A stretch of DNA of 44,015 nucleotides from DATAMF01 sp964472565 (GTDB taxonomy: Bacteria; Chloroflexota; Anaerolineae; Aggregatilineales; Aggregatilineaceae), in the NCBI GenBank assembly GCA_964472565.1, contig CAYYNB010000031.1, positions 1 to 44,015 on the forward strand. The letters run 5' to 3'. A program made the translations under genes and the position numbers. Shown here piece after piece: positions 26,261 through 33,316 of the stretch; position 1 is the first letter of the stretch; each line of letters starts with the position of its first letter. The notes beneath the pieces were generated by a model. It saw only the letters and a program-made list of their open reading frames with translations, ran no database searches and had not been told where the DNA came from.

Positions 26261-26300
26261 CGCCTGCCTGACTTGACGCCTGCCTGACATCGGGTAAAGT
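26261..26300 (+). promoter_or_regulatory. promoter region with 12-bp direct repeat upstream of the acyltransferase
   Basis: CGCCTGCCTGAC occurs twice, at 26261-26272 and 26277-26288, a 16-bp period. Between and over the repeats lies TTGACG (26273-26278), a 5/6 -35 box, with TAAAGT (26295-26300) 16 nt further on as a 4/6 -10. The repeats flanking the -35 could be an activator or repressor site. Confidence 0.4.
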
Positions 26301-26331
26301 AATCTCCATCATACGAAGGAGGATCAATAAT

Positions 26332-27009
26332 ATGCCCAAAATCGAACGTCCTGCCGATTGGCCCGCTACCGAAGCATTTCCCCTGGGGATTCCAATCTAC
26401 CGGCTTGTTACCGCGCTGTTGATGAATTTACATGTGGAAGGGCTTGAGAATTATCCCGAACCGCCCTTTATCATGATCTCGAATCATATGAGTTACTTCG
26501 ATGTGTTCGCCGAAGTCCCCTATCTGCCGCGCGGCATTGTGGGCATGGCGGCTGAAAAATATCGCGGCACCTGGAAAGAACCGTTTTTCCGGTTTAACGC
26601 CCTGATCTGGGTCAAGCAGTTTTCAGCCGACCGGGACGCGCTCAAAGCCTGCCTCAAAGTGCTGGAATACGGCGGCGTGGTGGCGATTGCGCCGGAAGGC
26701 ACCCGCAGCAAAACCGGCAAACTGATCCAGGGCACGGGCGGCGCAGCCTTTGTTGCCACGCGCGCCAATGTCCCCATCGTCCCTGGGGCCGTCTGGGGTA
26801 CGGAAAAAGTGCTTAAACGACCCCGCCCGCGCGTCAACATCAAAATCGGCAAACCCTTCCGCCTCCCCGAAGGCCGCGCCAAAGGTGATCAGTTGGACCA
26901 ATACACCGAGCGGCTGATGTGTGCGGTTGCCGCGCTGCTCCCGGAACAGTATCACGGGCATTACGCCGGGAATCCGCTCATCGCCGAGATGGCGCAGCTT
27001 GTGCGTTAA
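26332..27009 (+). CDS. 1-acyl-glycerol-3-phosphate acyltransferase (PlsC-like)
   Basis: 225 residues. The acyltransferase motif HX4D is NHMSYFD (H52, D57); motif III is PEGTRSKTG, and GAVWGTEKVL fits the downstream block. It would transfer an acyl chain to lysophosphatidic acid in phospholipid synthesis at the inner membrane. No strong membrane helix beyond the hydrophobic ~18-34 segment. GGAGGATC precedes the ATG at 26332 (AGGAGG). It is preceded by a direct-repeat promoter region and followed after 83 bp by a STAS-like gene. Confidence 0.93.
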   Translation: MPKIERPADWPATEAFPLGIPIYRLVTALLMNLHVEGLENYPEPPFIMISNHMSYFDVFAEVPYLPRGIVGMAAEKYRGTWKEPFFRFNALIWVKQFSADRDALKACLKVLEYGGVVAIAPEGTRSKTGKLIQGTGGAAFVATRANVPIVPGAVWGTEKVLKRPRPRVNIKIGKPFRLPEGRAKGDQLDQYTERLMCAVAALLPEQYHGHYAGNPLIAEMAQLVR

Positions 27010-27092
27010 AACTAACGCGGTGCGCTTGACAAATGGACGCGCTTTGTACGACGATAGAATATGCGTAAATAAGCACATTAGGAGAATCGTTT

Positions 27093-27542
27093 ATGCCGCT
27101 TATCACCGAATGGGACAACGACCAAAAAACGATTTTGCGCGTGACCTACCAGCCAGGCTGGACCTGGGACGAAATGGAAGACAACCTGCCCCTCGAACGG
27201 GAATTTTTGGACGGCGTGGATCATCCGGTGGATGTCATTGCGGATTTTCGCGGCACGAGCCTGCCGCCCGGCGCGATTGCACGCCTGCCCAAAATTGCCA
27301 GTTCGCCACCCTACACCCATCCCAACAGCGGCATTGTTATTATGGTTGGCTCGCCCGCTTTTATGGAAGAAGTGGTGGGCATTTACCGCCGCGTTTTTGG
27401 TCAGGCGGGGGCCAAACTCACGATGGTTCACGATCTGGATGAGGCCCGCGCCAAGATTAACGAGATGCGGCAGACGATCCGCGAGTCGGCGGAAGAGTCC
27501 ACTAAATCCGCTGACCTGTCGGCGGACCAAAATCATAACTAA
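27093..27542 (+). CDS. SpoIIAA/STAS-like small protein
   Basis: 149 residues, soluble. The layout (short N-terminal strand, LRVTYQPGWTWDEMEDNLP, then VDVIADFRGTSLPPGAI, and a helix-rich C-terminus) resembles the SpoIIAA-like/STAS superfamily used for small signalling or lipid-binding proteins. The C-terminal ~30 residues are polar and Ser/Glu-rich. AGGAG lies about 8 nt before the ATG at 27093. The TAA stop overlaps the first bases of hairpin repeat copy C. Function unknown; unlike the pair at the right end of the window it has no duplicate. Confidence 0.7.
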   Translation: MPLITEWDNDQKTILRVTYQPGWTWDEMEDNLPLEREFLDGVDHPVDVIADFRGTSLPPGAIARLPKIASSPPYTHPNSGIVIMVGSPAFMEEVVGIYRRVFGQAGAKLTMVHDLDEARAKINEMRQTIRESAEESTKSADLSADQNHN

Positions 27543-27647
27543 GGCCACTCCAAGAAAATAATGATCCCATTCACCCGGTTTGACTCCCCTTCCCTGAGGG
27601 AAGGGGTAAGAGGGGATAGGGTAAAGAAAAATAGTAGCGCAGCTTAA
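27539..27647 (+). repeat. ~110-bp hairpin repeat, copy C
   Basis: Begins CTAAGGCC, with TAA (27540-27542) the stop codon of the STAS-like gene. It continues AAGAAAATAATGATCCC, CCGGTTTGACT, the CCCCTTCCC-TGA-GGGAAGGGG hairpin, and ends GCGCAGCTTAA at 27647, directly before the AAAGGAG ribosome site of the dehydrogenase gene. It thus fills the whole gap between stop codon and Shine-Dalgarno. Confidence 0.85.
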
Positions 27648-27657
27648 AGGAGCCACG

Positions 27658-28515
27658 ATGGAGATCAAACAAATCGGCGTGATTGGAGCCGGGACAATGG
27701 GCAGCGGCATCGCCCAGGTGTGTGCCACGAGCGGCTATCAGGTGATGCTCACCGACATCGATCAGGCCATGTTAGATCGAGCGCGAACCATGATCCAGAA
27801 AAGCGCCGCCAAACTCCACGAAAAAGGTAAGCTGACCGATAATCAGGTGCGCAGCGCCGCCGATCACATCCAGACTTCTACCGAACTCGAAGCAGTGGCC
27901 GGGTGTGATCTGGTCATCGAAGCGGTGCTTGAAAACGGGACGCTCAAAAAAGACATCTTCCGCCAGTTGGACGACATCACCCGCCCCGAAGCGCTCCTGG
28001 CGTCGAATACCTCGTCTATCTCACTGACCGAGATCGCCGCCGCCACGCGCCGCCCTGGTCAGGTGATCGGCATGCATTTTATGAATCCGGTCCCCTTGAT
28101 GCAGTTGATCGAAATCATCCGCGCTTTGCAAACCACGCCGGAAACGCTCAACACCATCATGGACCTCAGCCGCGCGCTGGGTAAAACCCCCGTAGAGGCC
28201 GCCGATTATCCCGGTTTTATCGCCAACCGCATCCTGATCCCCATGCTCAACGAGGCGATCTACGCGCTGATGGAGGGCGTCGGCACCGTCGAGGCCATTG
28301 ATACCGTCATGAAGCTTGGCATGAATCACCCCATGGGGCCGCTCACCCTGGCGGACTTTATCGGCCTGGACATCGTGCTGAATGTGATGGATGTGCTGTA
28401 CGAAGGGCTGGGAGATGCCAAATATCGCCCCTGCCCACTGCTGAAGAAAATGGTGGCGGCGGGGTATCTGGGCCGCAAATCCGGCAAAGGCTTTTACGAC
28501 TACACCAGCGCCTAA
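27658..28515 (+). CDS. 3-hydroxyacyl-CoA (3-hydroxybutyryl-CoA) dehydrogenase
   Basis: 285-residue NAD-dependent dehydrogenase for (S)-3-hydroxyacyl-CoA in fatty-acid oxidation or butyryl-CoA/PHB-type metabolism. The Rossmann motif GVIGAGTMGSGIA is at 8-20. The catalytic His lies in IGMHFMNPVPLM, and the C-terminal domain carries GFIANRILIPMLNEA and NHPMGPLTLADFIGLD. Length is standard for the stand-alone enzyme (no hydratase fusion). AAAGGAG is 7 nt before the ATG. A thiolase gene (35515-36735) in the same window could supply the neighbouring step, although it is not in the same operon. Confidence 0.96.
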   Translation: MEIKQIGVIGAGTMGSGIAQVCATSGYQVMLTDIDQAMLDRARTMIQKSAAKLHEKGKLTDNQVRSAADHIQTSTELEAVAGCDLVIEAVLENGTLKKDIFRQLDDITRPEALLASNTSSISLTEIAAATRRPGQVIGMHFMNPVPLMQLIEIIRALQTTPETLNTIMDLSRALGKTPVEAADYPGFIANRILIPMLNEAIYALMEGVGTVEAIDTVMKLGMNHPMGPLTLADFIGLDIVLNVMDVLYEGLGDAKYRPCPLLKKMVAAGYLGRKSGKGFYDYTSA

Positions 28516-28542
28516 CCATTCCCGCCTCCCGATCATCGCTCC

Positions 28543-28577
28543 AACAGTCACCCCCATTGGGTGACTGTTTTTCATTT
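28543..28577 (+). terminator. intrinsic terminator of the dehydrogenase gene
   Basis: AACAGTCACCC (28543-28553) pairs perfectly with GGGTGACTGTT (28559-28569), 5-nt loop, followed by TTTTTCATTTT. It lies 27 bp past the stop codon. Hairpin repeat copy D begins immediately afterwards. Confidence 0.9.
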
Positions 28578-28669
28578 TAGGCCGGTCTAAGAAAATAATC
28601 ATCCCATTCATCCGGTTTGATTCCCCTTCGCTGAGAGAAGGGGTAAAGAAAATATTGGCGCAGCCTTAG
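28578..28669 (+). repeat. ~110-bp hairpin repeat, copy D
   Basis: TTAGGCC, then AAGAAAATAATCATCCC, CCGGTTTGATT, a hairpin with one mismatch (CCCCTTCGC / GAGAAGGGG), and the end GCGCAGCCTTAG at 28669. This copy starts right behind the terminator rather than at the stop codon. It has the same orientation relative to the upstream gene as copies A-C. Confidence 0.85.
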
Positions 28670-28682
28670 TATTGCAGTGCTC

Positions 28683-28711
28683 TTGAATCGTAAAGCAAAA
28701 GTTTATATAGT
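28683..28711 (+). promoter_or_regulatory. likely promoter of the TIR-SH3 gene
   Basis: TTGAAT (28683-28688) and TATAGT (28706-28711) are separated by 17 nt in an AT-rich stretch. They lie between repeat copy D and the ATG at 28754. Predicted leader ~35 nt. Confidence 0.5.
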
Positions 28712-28753
28712 GTATGTATAGCGTTTATTTTCACCCCCAGGGGCGTATTTATT

Positions 28754-29755
28754 ATGACGCGCATCTTTATCAGCTATGCCAAAGTGGACATCTATCTGGT
28801 TAAGCAGTTGGTCGGAATCCTCTATGCGGCCAGCCATGACCCCTGGTTCGACCACCAATTGATCCCCGGCCAGGACTGGAAAATGCAGCTTGTGTCGGCC
28901 ATTGATCGCTGCGGCGCGTTTGTCTATGCACTGACGCCTGAATCCGTCGCCTCGGAATGGTGCCGCTGGGAATTTGCCAAAGCGGTTGAACTGGGTAAAA
29001 CCGTGATCCCCGTCCTCTTCCAGACCAATACCCAGCTTCCCGAAGCCGTCCAGCGCTTTCAGTATGTCGATTTCACACAAGGCCCCACGCCCGAAGCCAC
29101 CGCGCGGCTGCTGGCCGGACTCGCGCGGCGCACAACGGTGCCGCCGTTTATTCCGACTGCGCCCGAAAATCCCCAGGGGTTCCCGTCACGCCTGCCCGAC
29201 GAAGCAATCACCCCCTACCGGGTGACAACACAACCGGCCCGACCAGAGCAGCTTGCCGTGACGCGCGTCCCGCTGGCGCGCACCATTCCCCACCCTCGCC
29301 TGCCGCGTAAGCCCATCCACCGCCGCCGCCTGATCATGGTGCTGCTGCTCAGCCTGCTCATGGTCACTATCGGCCCCATGAGCTATCACCTGTGGAATAA
29401 TCGCCCCCTCTCCGCCGCCGACAACACGCCCATTCCGACCAAACACGCCCAGCCAACGCTGGCCGCCCAAACCACAACCTGTTCCAGCATCAAACCCAGC
29501 CGGCTGGTGATCGGTGATGTGGCGCGTATTCCGCCCGAACTTGGCTCGGTATTCCGCTTGAATATCCGCGCCGCCGCCGGACGTGAATCGCCGGTGGTCG
29601 CCCGGCTGTACGCGGGCGAGTGGATTACGATTGTGGGTGGCCCTGACTGCGCCGATAACCTGACATGGTGGCGCATCCAGACGGACGATGGCCGCAGCGG
29701 ATGGGCCGCCGAGAGCGACAAAGGCGGCTACTACATGACGCCCATCCAGCGCTAG
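28754..29755 (+). CDS. TIR-domain protein with one membrane helix and extracytoplasmic SH3-like domain
   Basis: 333 residues. Residues 1-125 are a bacterial TIR_2 domain: MTRIFISYAKVD at the start, WFDHQLIPGQDW, and SEWCRWEF (68-74), where E73 sits at the catalytic glutamate of TIR NADases. A Pro-rich linker (~128-190) and a basic patch precede one membrane helix (~193-211). Residues ~255-325 resemble an SH3b domain (RLNIRAAAGRESPVVARLYAGE, then WWRIQTDDGRSGWAAE). The basic residues before the helix favour TIR inside and SH3b outside. NAD hydrolysis or adaptor signalling triggered by a cell-wall ligand is a hypothesis. No known defence genes lie next to it. Confidence 0.85.
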   Translation: MTRIFISYAKVDIYLVKQLVGILYAASHDPWFDHQLIPGQDWKMQLVSAIDRCGAFVYALTPESVASEWCRWEFAKAVELGKTVIPVLFQTNTQLPEAVQRFQYVDFTQGPTPEATARLLAGLARRTTVPPFIPTAPENPQGFPSRLPDEAITPYRVTTQPARPEQLAVTRVPLARTIPHPRLPRKPIHRRRLIMVLLLSLLMVTIGPMSYHLWNNRPLSAADNTPIPTKHAQPTLAAQTTTCSSIKPSRLVIGDVARIPPELGSVFRLNIRAAAGRESPVVARLYAGEWITIVGGPDCADNLTWWRIQTDDGRSGWAAESDKGGYYMTPIQR

Positions 29756-29865
29756 CGCCCGGATCCCCCCTTTACATACCCTTCTCCTTTGTGCTATTCT
29801 GTATGAAAAACCAGTTTGCACCACAAACCAGTCTGCAAAACAGAGCACAAAAAGGAGTCCACCTG

Positions 29866-30480
29866 ATGAATCTCGAACAAGTCACCCGGCGCGTTCACCG
29901 TTACCGCTACCTCAACGGCCTAGCCGAAGTCACCATTGGCGGCTTGTGTCTGTTAGGCGCGCTGCTCCTGCTGGCGGCGCGGGTGCTGCTGGATGCCCTC
30001 TCCCCCACGTCGTTCCTGCCGCTCGTCGTAGGCGCAGGCGTGATCGCGCTGTTCGTCGCGGGCAGTCTCGCGCTGCTCAACCGCATGGAGTGGGTTCGCG
30101 AACTATTTGTCTACCCGCGCACGGGGTTTGTCCGCTACCGCCAGAATGATGCCGAACAGCGCCATTTTAGCCGTCAATTCATGCTCCTGGCGGTGGCGCT
30201 GGGCGCGCTCGGCTCGGCGTATGGCGACCAGTTGATCCTCGTTTTTGGGCCGCTGCTCGCCTGCGGATTGTGGTATTACGCGCGCCAGACCAGCATCCGC
30301 CGCCTGTATCTTGAAGGTGCGCTGGTCTATATCCTCGCGTTTGCGCTCGCCATCGTTCGCCCTATCGATGCCTCGCGGATCACGATCCTGTATCTGGCGC
30401 TGATCGGGTTGTGCCTGTGCGCCGCCGGATTGATCGCCTTCCAGCGGTATCTTAGCCAATCTAAAGTGCTTGAGTCATGA
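29866..30480 (+). CDS. multi-pass membrane protein, unknown function
   Basis: 204 residues with about six hydrophobic helices (~22-44, 50-70, ~103-118, ~122-136, ~148-163, ~168-188). AAAGGAG lies 8 nt before the ATG at 29866, which settles the start although the frame is open to 29665. Its last codons overlap the start of the winged-helix regulator by ATGA. Pairs of a small membrane protein and a one-domain winged-helix regulator of this kind are common in Chloroflexota and actinobacteria, where the regulator usually controls the pair (family knowledge). First gene of the five-gene operon to 33295. Confidence 0.8.
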   Translation: MNLEQVTRRVHRYRYLNGLAEVTIGGLCLLGALLLLAARVLLDALSPTSFLPLVVGAGVIALFVAGSLALLNRMEWVRELFVYPRTGFVRYRQNDAEQRHFSRQFMLLAVALGALGSAYGDQLILVFGPLLACGLWYYARQTSIRRLYLEGALVYILAFALAIVRPIDASRITILYLALIGLCLCAAGLIAFQRYLSQSKVLES

Positions 30481-30785
30481 CCACCGACTACCGCCTGCTG
30501 CTGGAGCTTGAACGCCTGATCCACGAACCCGCGCGGCTGGTCATCATGGCGATCCTGTATACTGTCGAAAGTGCCGATTTCGTCTACCTGATGCACGAAA
30601 CCGGACTGACACAAGGCAATTTATCATCACATCTGGCAAAATTAGAAGAAGCGGGGTATATCCGGCTGGAAAAAACGTTCAATGGCAAGTTTCCCCGCAC
30701 GCTCTGCCAGCAGACCGAGGTGGGCCGCCTTGCCTTTGAAGCCTACCGCGCCCATCTGCGCCTGTTGTTCGAGGAGTCATCATGA
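30477..30785 (+). CDS. winged-helix transcriptional regulator (HTH_34 / MarR-ArsR-like)
   Basis: 102 residues, a single winged-helix domain. Residues ~15-80 show IHEPARLVIMAILY, DFVYLMHETGLTQGNLSSHL (recognition helix) and EEAGYIRLEKTF (wing), the pattern of PF13601-type regulators. No ligand-binding domain is present. It overlaps the membrane gene upstream and the GH114 gene downstream by 4 bp each (ATGA), so expression of the whole operon is translationally linked and probably autoregulated (inference). Confidence 0.92.
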   Translation: MTTDYRLLLELERLIHEPARLVIMAILYTVESADFVYLMHETGLTQGNLSSHLAKLEEAGYIRLEKTFNGKFPRTLCQQTEVGRLAFEAYRAHLRLLFEESS

Positions 30786-31576
30786 AACAATGGCTGAGTC
30801 TCATCCTGTTAACCCTGTGGTGTGCTGCGCCCGCCCTGGCCCAGGATGCGGATAACATCTGGCAGCCGGAACCCGGCACCACGTGGCAGTGGCAGCTTAC
30901 GGACGAGATCAATTCGTCGTGGGATGTGACCATGTACGATCTGGACCTGTTCGACACACCGCAGGAAACTATCGACGCGCTGCACGACGCTGGGCGGATC
31001 GTGATCTGCTACTTCAGCGCGGGTAGCCGGGAAGACTGGCGCGAAGATGCCGCTGATTTCCCCGACGAGGTATTGGGCGATCCGCTCGAAGACTGGGAAG
31101 GCGAACAATGGCTGGACATCCGCCAGCTTGAACTGCTCGAACCGATCATGCTCGCGCGGCTGGACCTCGCCGCCGAAAAAGACTGTGATGGCGTCGAACC
31201 GGACAACGTAGACGCCTACACCAATCCGACGGGCTTTGATCTGACGGCTGACGATCAGCTTGCTTATAATCTGTGGCTGGCCGAACAAGCCCATGCGCGC
31301 GGCCTGTCGATTGGGCTGAAAAATGATCTCGATCAGATCGAAGACCTCGTGGATCATTTTGACTGGGCGCTGAATGAAGAGTGCTTCCAGTACGAGGAAT
31401 GTGACCGCCTGCTGCCCTTTATCGAAGCCGGGAAAGCAGTTTTTGGCGTCGAATACGAGGGCGATCCCGCTGACTACTGCCCGCAGGCCGTCGAGATGGG
31501 CTTTTCCTGGCTGACCAAAACTTATGATCTGGGCGACGAACCGCCCAACGCCTGCCCGCTTGAGGAAACCGAATGA
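30782..31576 (+). CDS. secreted GH114-type endo-alpha-1,4-polygalactosaminidase
   Basis: 264 residues with a signal peptide (hydrophobic 3-20, ALAQD). The rest is the TM1410/GH114 TIM barrel: WDVTMYDLDLFD, ICYFSAGSREDWR, the signature GVEPDNVDAY with E139 and D141, SIGLKNDLDQ, and NEECFQYEECD. Acidic residues in the signature match the catalytic positions described for GH114. Family members hydrolyse alpha-1,4-linked galactosamine polymers. It is translationally coupled on both sides (4-bp overlaps at 30782 and 31573). With the deacetylase two genes downstream it forms a pair able to trim and de-N-acetylate an aminosugar polymer. Confidence 0.9.
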   Translation: MKQWLSLILLTLWCAAPALAQDADNIWQPEPGTTWQWQLTDEINSSWDVTMYDLDLFDTPQETIDALHDAGRIVICYFSAGSREDWREDAADFPDEVLGDPLEDWEGEQWLDIRQLELLEPIMLARLDLAAEKDCDGVEPDNVDAYTNPTGFDLTADDQLAYNLWLAEQAHARGLSIGLKNDLDQIEDLVDHFDWALNEECFQYEECDRLLPFIEAGKAVFGVEYEGDPADYCPQAVEMGFSWLTKTYDLGDEPPNACPLEETE

Positions 31577-32526
31577 CCGGATCGTTCGACGCGGCCCGCG
31601 ATCATCTGGCCGCCAACTACCCCACGCTCGACACCCTGCTGATTATGCAGCGGGGCGATGTCGCGCTGGCCTACGAGCGCACCCCCGGCGCGCTGGACAC
31701 GCCGCATAACCTCAAATCCGCGACCAAGAGCGTCCTTTCGGCGCTGATCGGGATCGCGCTGGCGGCGGGTGACATTCCCAGCCTGGATGATACCATCGGC
31801 AGGCTGGTGCCCGCTTGGTTCACGCCGTCCACCGATCCGCGCCTGCGTTCGATCCGCGTGCGCGACCTGCTGATGATGCGCTCCGGCCTGGACTGGGCCG
31901 AATTTCACGGTCCCACCACCGTCCAGATGACCGCCAGCCCGGACTGGGTGCGTTTCGTGCTGGAACGCCCGCTGATCCACGATCCCGGCACCCGTCACAA
32001 TTACAGCACGGGCGATACGCACCTGCTCGCAGCCCTGCTCCACCAGCGCACCGGGATGAGCGCGCTCGATTTCGCCACCTATTATCTGTTCCAGCCGCTG
32101 GGCATCACGGGAGCAAGCTGGGCAACCGATCCGCAGGGGATCAATGTCGGCGGCTCGGAATTGATGCTGACGCCGCGCGACATGCTGAAATTCGGCCAGC
32201 TTTATCTGCATCGCGGCCAATGGGACGGCGAACAAGTCATGCCCGCCGATTGGGTGCGCCTTTCCACCCAGCCGCACCCGCTTCCCCCCGGCGCGCAGGA
32301 CTGCACGCCCCTCCGCTACGGCTTTTTGTGGTGGCTGCGTCCACAGGGCGACTACAATTGTTACATGGCGGTGGGCTACGGTGGGCAGTTCATCACTGTG
32401 ATTCCCGCGCTCGATCTCGCCGTCGTGCTGACCGGGGACATCCGCAACCCGCCCGAACCATTCAACGACAACGACATGCTCTGCCAGTTCAATCTCGTGC
32501 AGGACTTCATCGTGCCCTATGCCTAA
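31573..32526 (+). CDS. class C beta-lactamase-like serine hydrolase
   Basis: 317 residues of the beta-lactamase/DD-peptidase fold (family S12-like). The SXXK motif is SATK (S49, K52) in HNLKSATKSVLS; the second motif lies around HNYSTGDTHLLAAL, and a GYGGQF segment near the C-terminus fits the third. No signal peptide is present in this frame, so it seems cytosolic unlike its two secreted neighbours, or the start is misplaced. Substrate unknown: D-amino-acid peptides or esters are typical for the group. It overlaps the GH114 gene by 4 bp and the deacetylase by 8 bp. Confidence 0.9.
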   Translation: MTGSFDAARDHLAANYPTLDTLLIMQRGDVALAYERTPGALDTPHNLKSATKSVLSALIGIALAAGDIPSLDDTIGRLVPAWFTPSTDPRLRSIRVRDLLMMRSGLDWAEFHGPTTVQMTASPDWVRFVLERPLIHDPGTRHNYSTGDTHLLAALLHQRTGMSALDFATYYLFQPLGITGASWATDPQGINVGGSELMLTPRDMLKFGQLYLHRGQWDGEQVMPADWVRLSTQPHPLPPGAQDCTPLRYGFLWWLRPQGDYNCYMAVGYGGQFITVIPALDLAVVLTGDIRNPPEPFNDNDMLCQFNLVQDFIVPYA

Positions 32527-33295
32527 ACTCTGCCGCCTGATCCTGATCCTGCTGCTGATCGCCGTGTTCGCGGGCAGCGCGCACGCCGACAGCACCCGCC
32601 GCCGGATTCGCGTCCCGATCCTGATGTATCACTATGTCAGCACACCGCCCGCCGATGCCGACGAATACCGCCTGGACCTCTCCGCCGCGCCGGATCAATT
32701 CGCGGCCCAACTGCAATGGCTGCGCGAGAACGGCTATCACACCATCACACTGGAGCATCTCTATCTCGCGCTGACCGAAGGCTACCCGCTGCCGTCGCGC
32801 CCGGTGATCCTGACCTTCGATGACGGCTACGACGACGCCTACACCAACGCCTTTCGCCTGCTGAAGCAGTACAAAATGACCGGCACTTTTTTTGTCGTCA
32901 CCGACTGGCTGGACAGTGAGCGCTCCGGCTACCTGACCTGGGATCAGGCCCGCGAGATGGCAAAAGCCGGCATGTCAATCCAGAGCCACAGCCGATCCCA
33001 CCCCGATCTCGCGAATACCTGCGACTACGACTGCCTGATCTACCAGATTCTCGGCAGCGTGCAGACCATCGAGGCGGAAATCGGCGTGCGCCCGCGCTTT
33101 TTCTGCTATCCGAGCGGGCGCTACAATGACGCCGTGCTGGACGTGCTGCGGCAGGTGGGCGTCCTCGCCGCCGTGACGACGCAGCCCGGCACCCTGCATA
33201 TCAGTGACCGCCCGCTCGAACTGCGGCGGGTGCGCATTCGCGGGACCACCACGATCAACGAATTCGCGTGGATGCTGCGCGACTGGCGCGAATAG
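32519..33295 (+). CDS. secreted polysaccharide deacetylase (NodB/CE4-type)
   Basis: 258 residues. Signal peptide: hydrophobic 5-20, SAHAD near 20-24. The NodB domain carries the metal-binding set LTFDDGYDDAY (D101, D102) and SHSRSHP (H157, H161), with FFCYPSGRYND as motif 3. It removes N-acetyl groups from a polysaccharide outside the membrane. It overlaps the beta-lactamase-like gene by 8 bp, ending the operon begun at 29866. Its stop (33295) lies 21 bp before the right iteron element. Confidence 0.93.
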   Translation: MPKLCRLILILLLIAVFAGSAHADSTRRRIRVPILMYHYVSTPPADADEYRLDLSAAPDQFAAQLQWLRENGYHTITLEHLYLALTEGYPLPSRPVILTFDDGYDDAYTNAFRLLKQYKMTGTFFVVTDWLDSERSGYLTWDQAREMAKAGMSIQSHSRSHPDLANTCDYDCLIYQILGSVQTIEAEIGVRPRFFCYPSGRYNDAVLDVLRQVGVLAAVTTQPGTLHISDRPLELRRVRIRGTTTINEFAWMLRDWRE

Positions 33296-33316
33296 GCAGG
33301 ACAAAAAGTACACCCT

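Noticed and set aside
27026..27060. Sigma70 promoter TTGACA...TAGAAT before the STAS-like gene at 27093
   Set aside because: The spacing between the boxes is about 23 nt, too long for a standard promoter; no better -10 is found at 16-18 nt.
31522..32595. 357-codon minus-strand open frame in the beta-lactamase-like gene
   Set aside because: It is antisense to a gene with SXXK motif and coupled start and stop overlaps; no motif in the product.
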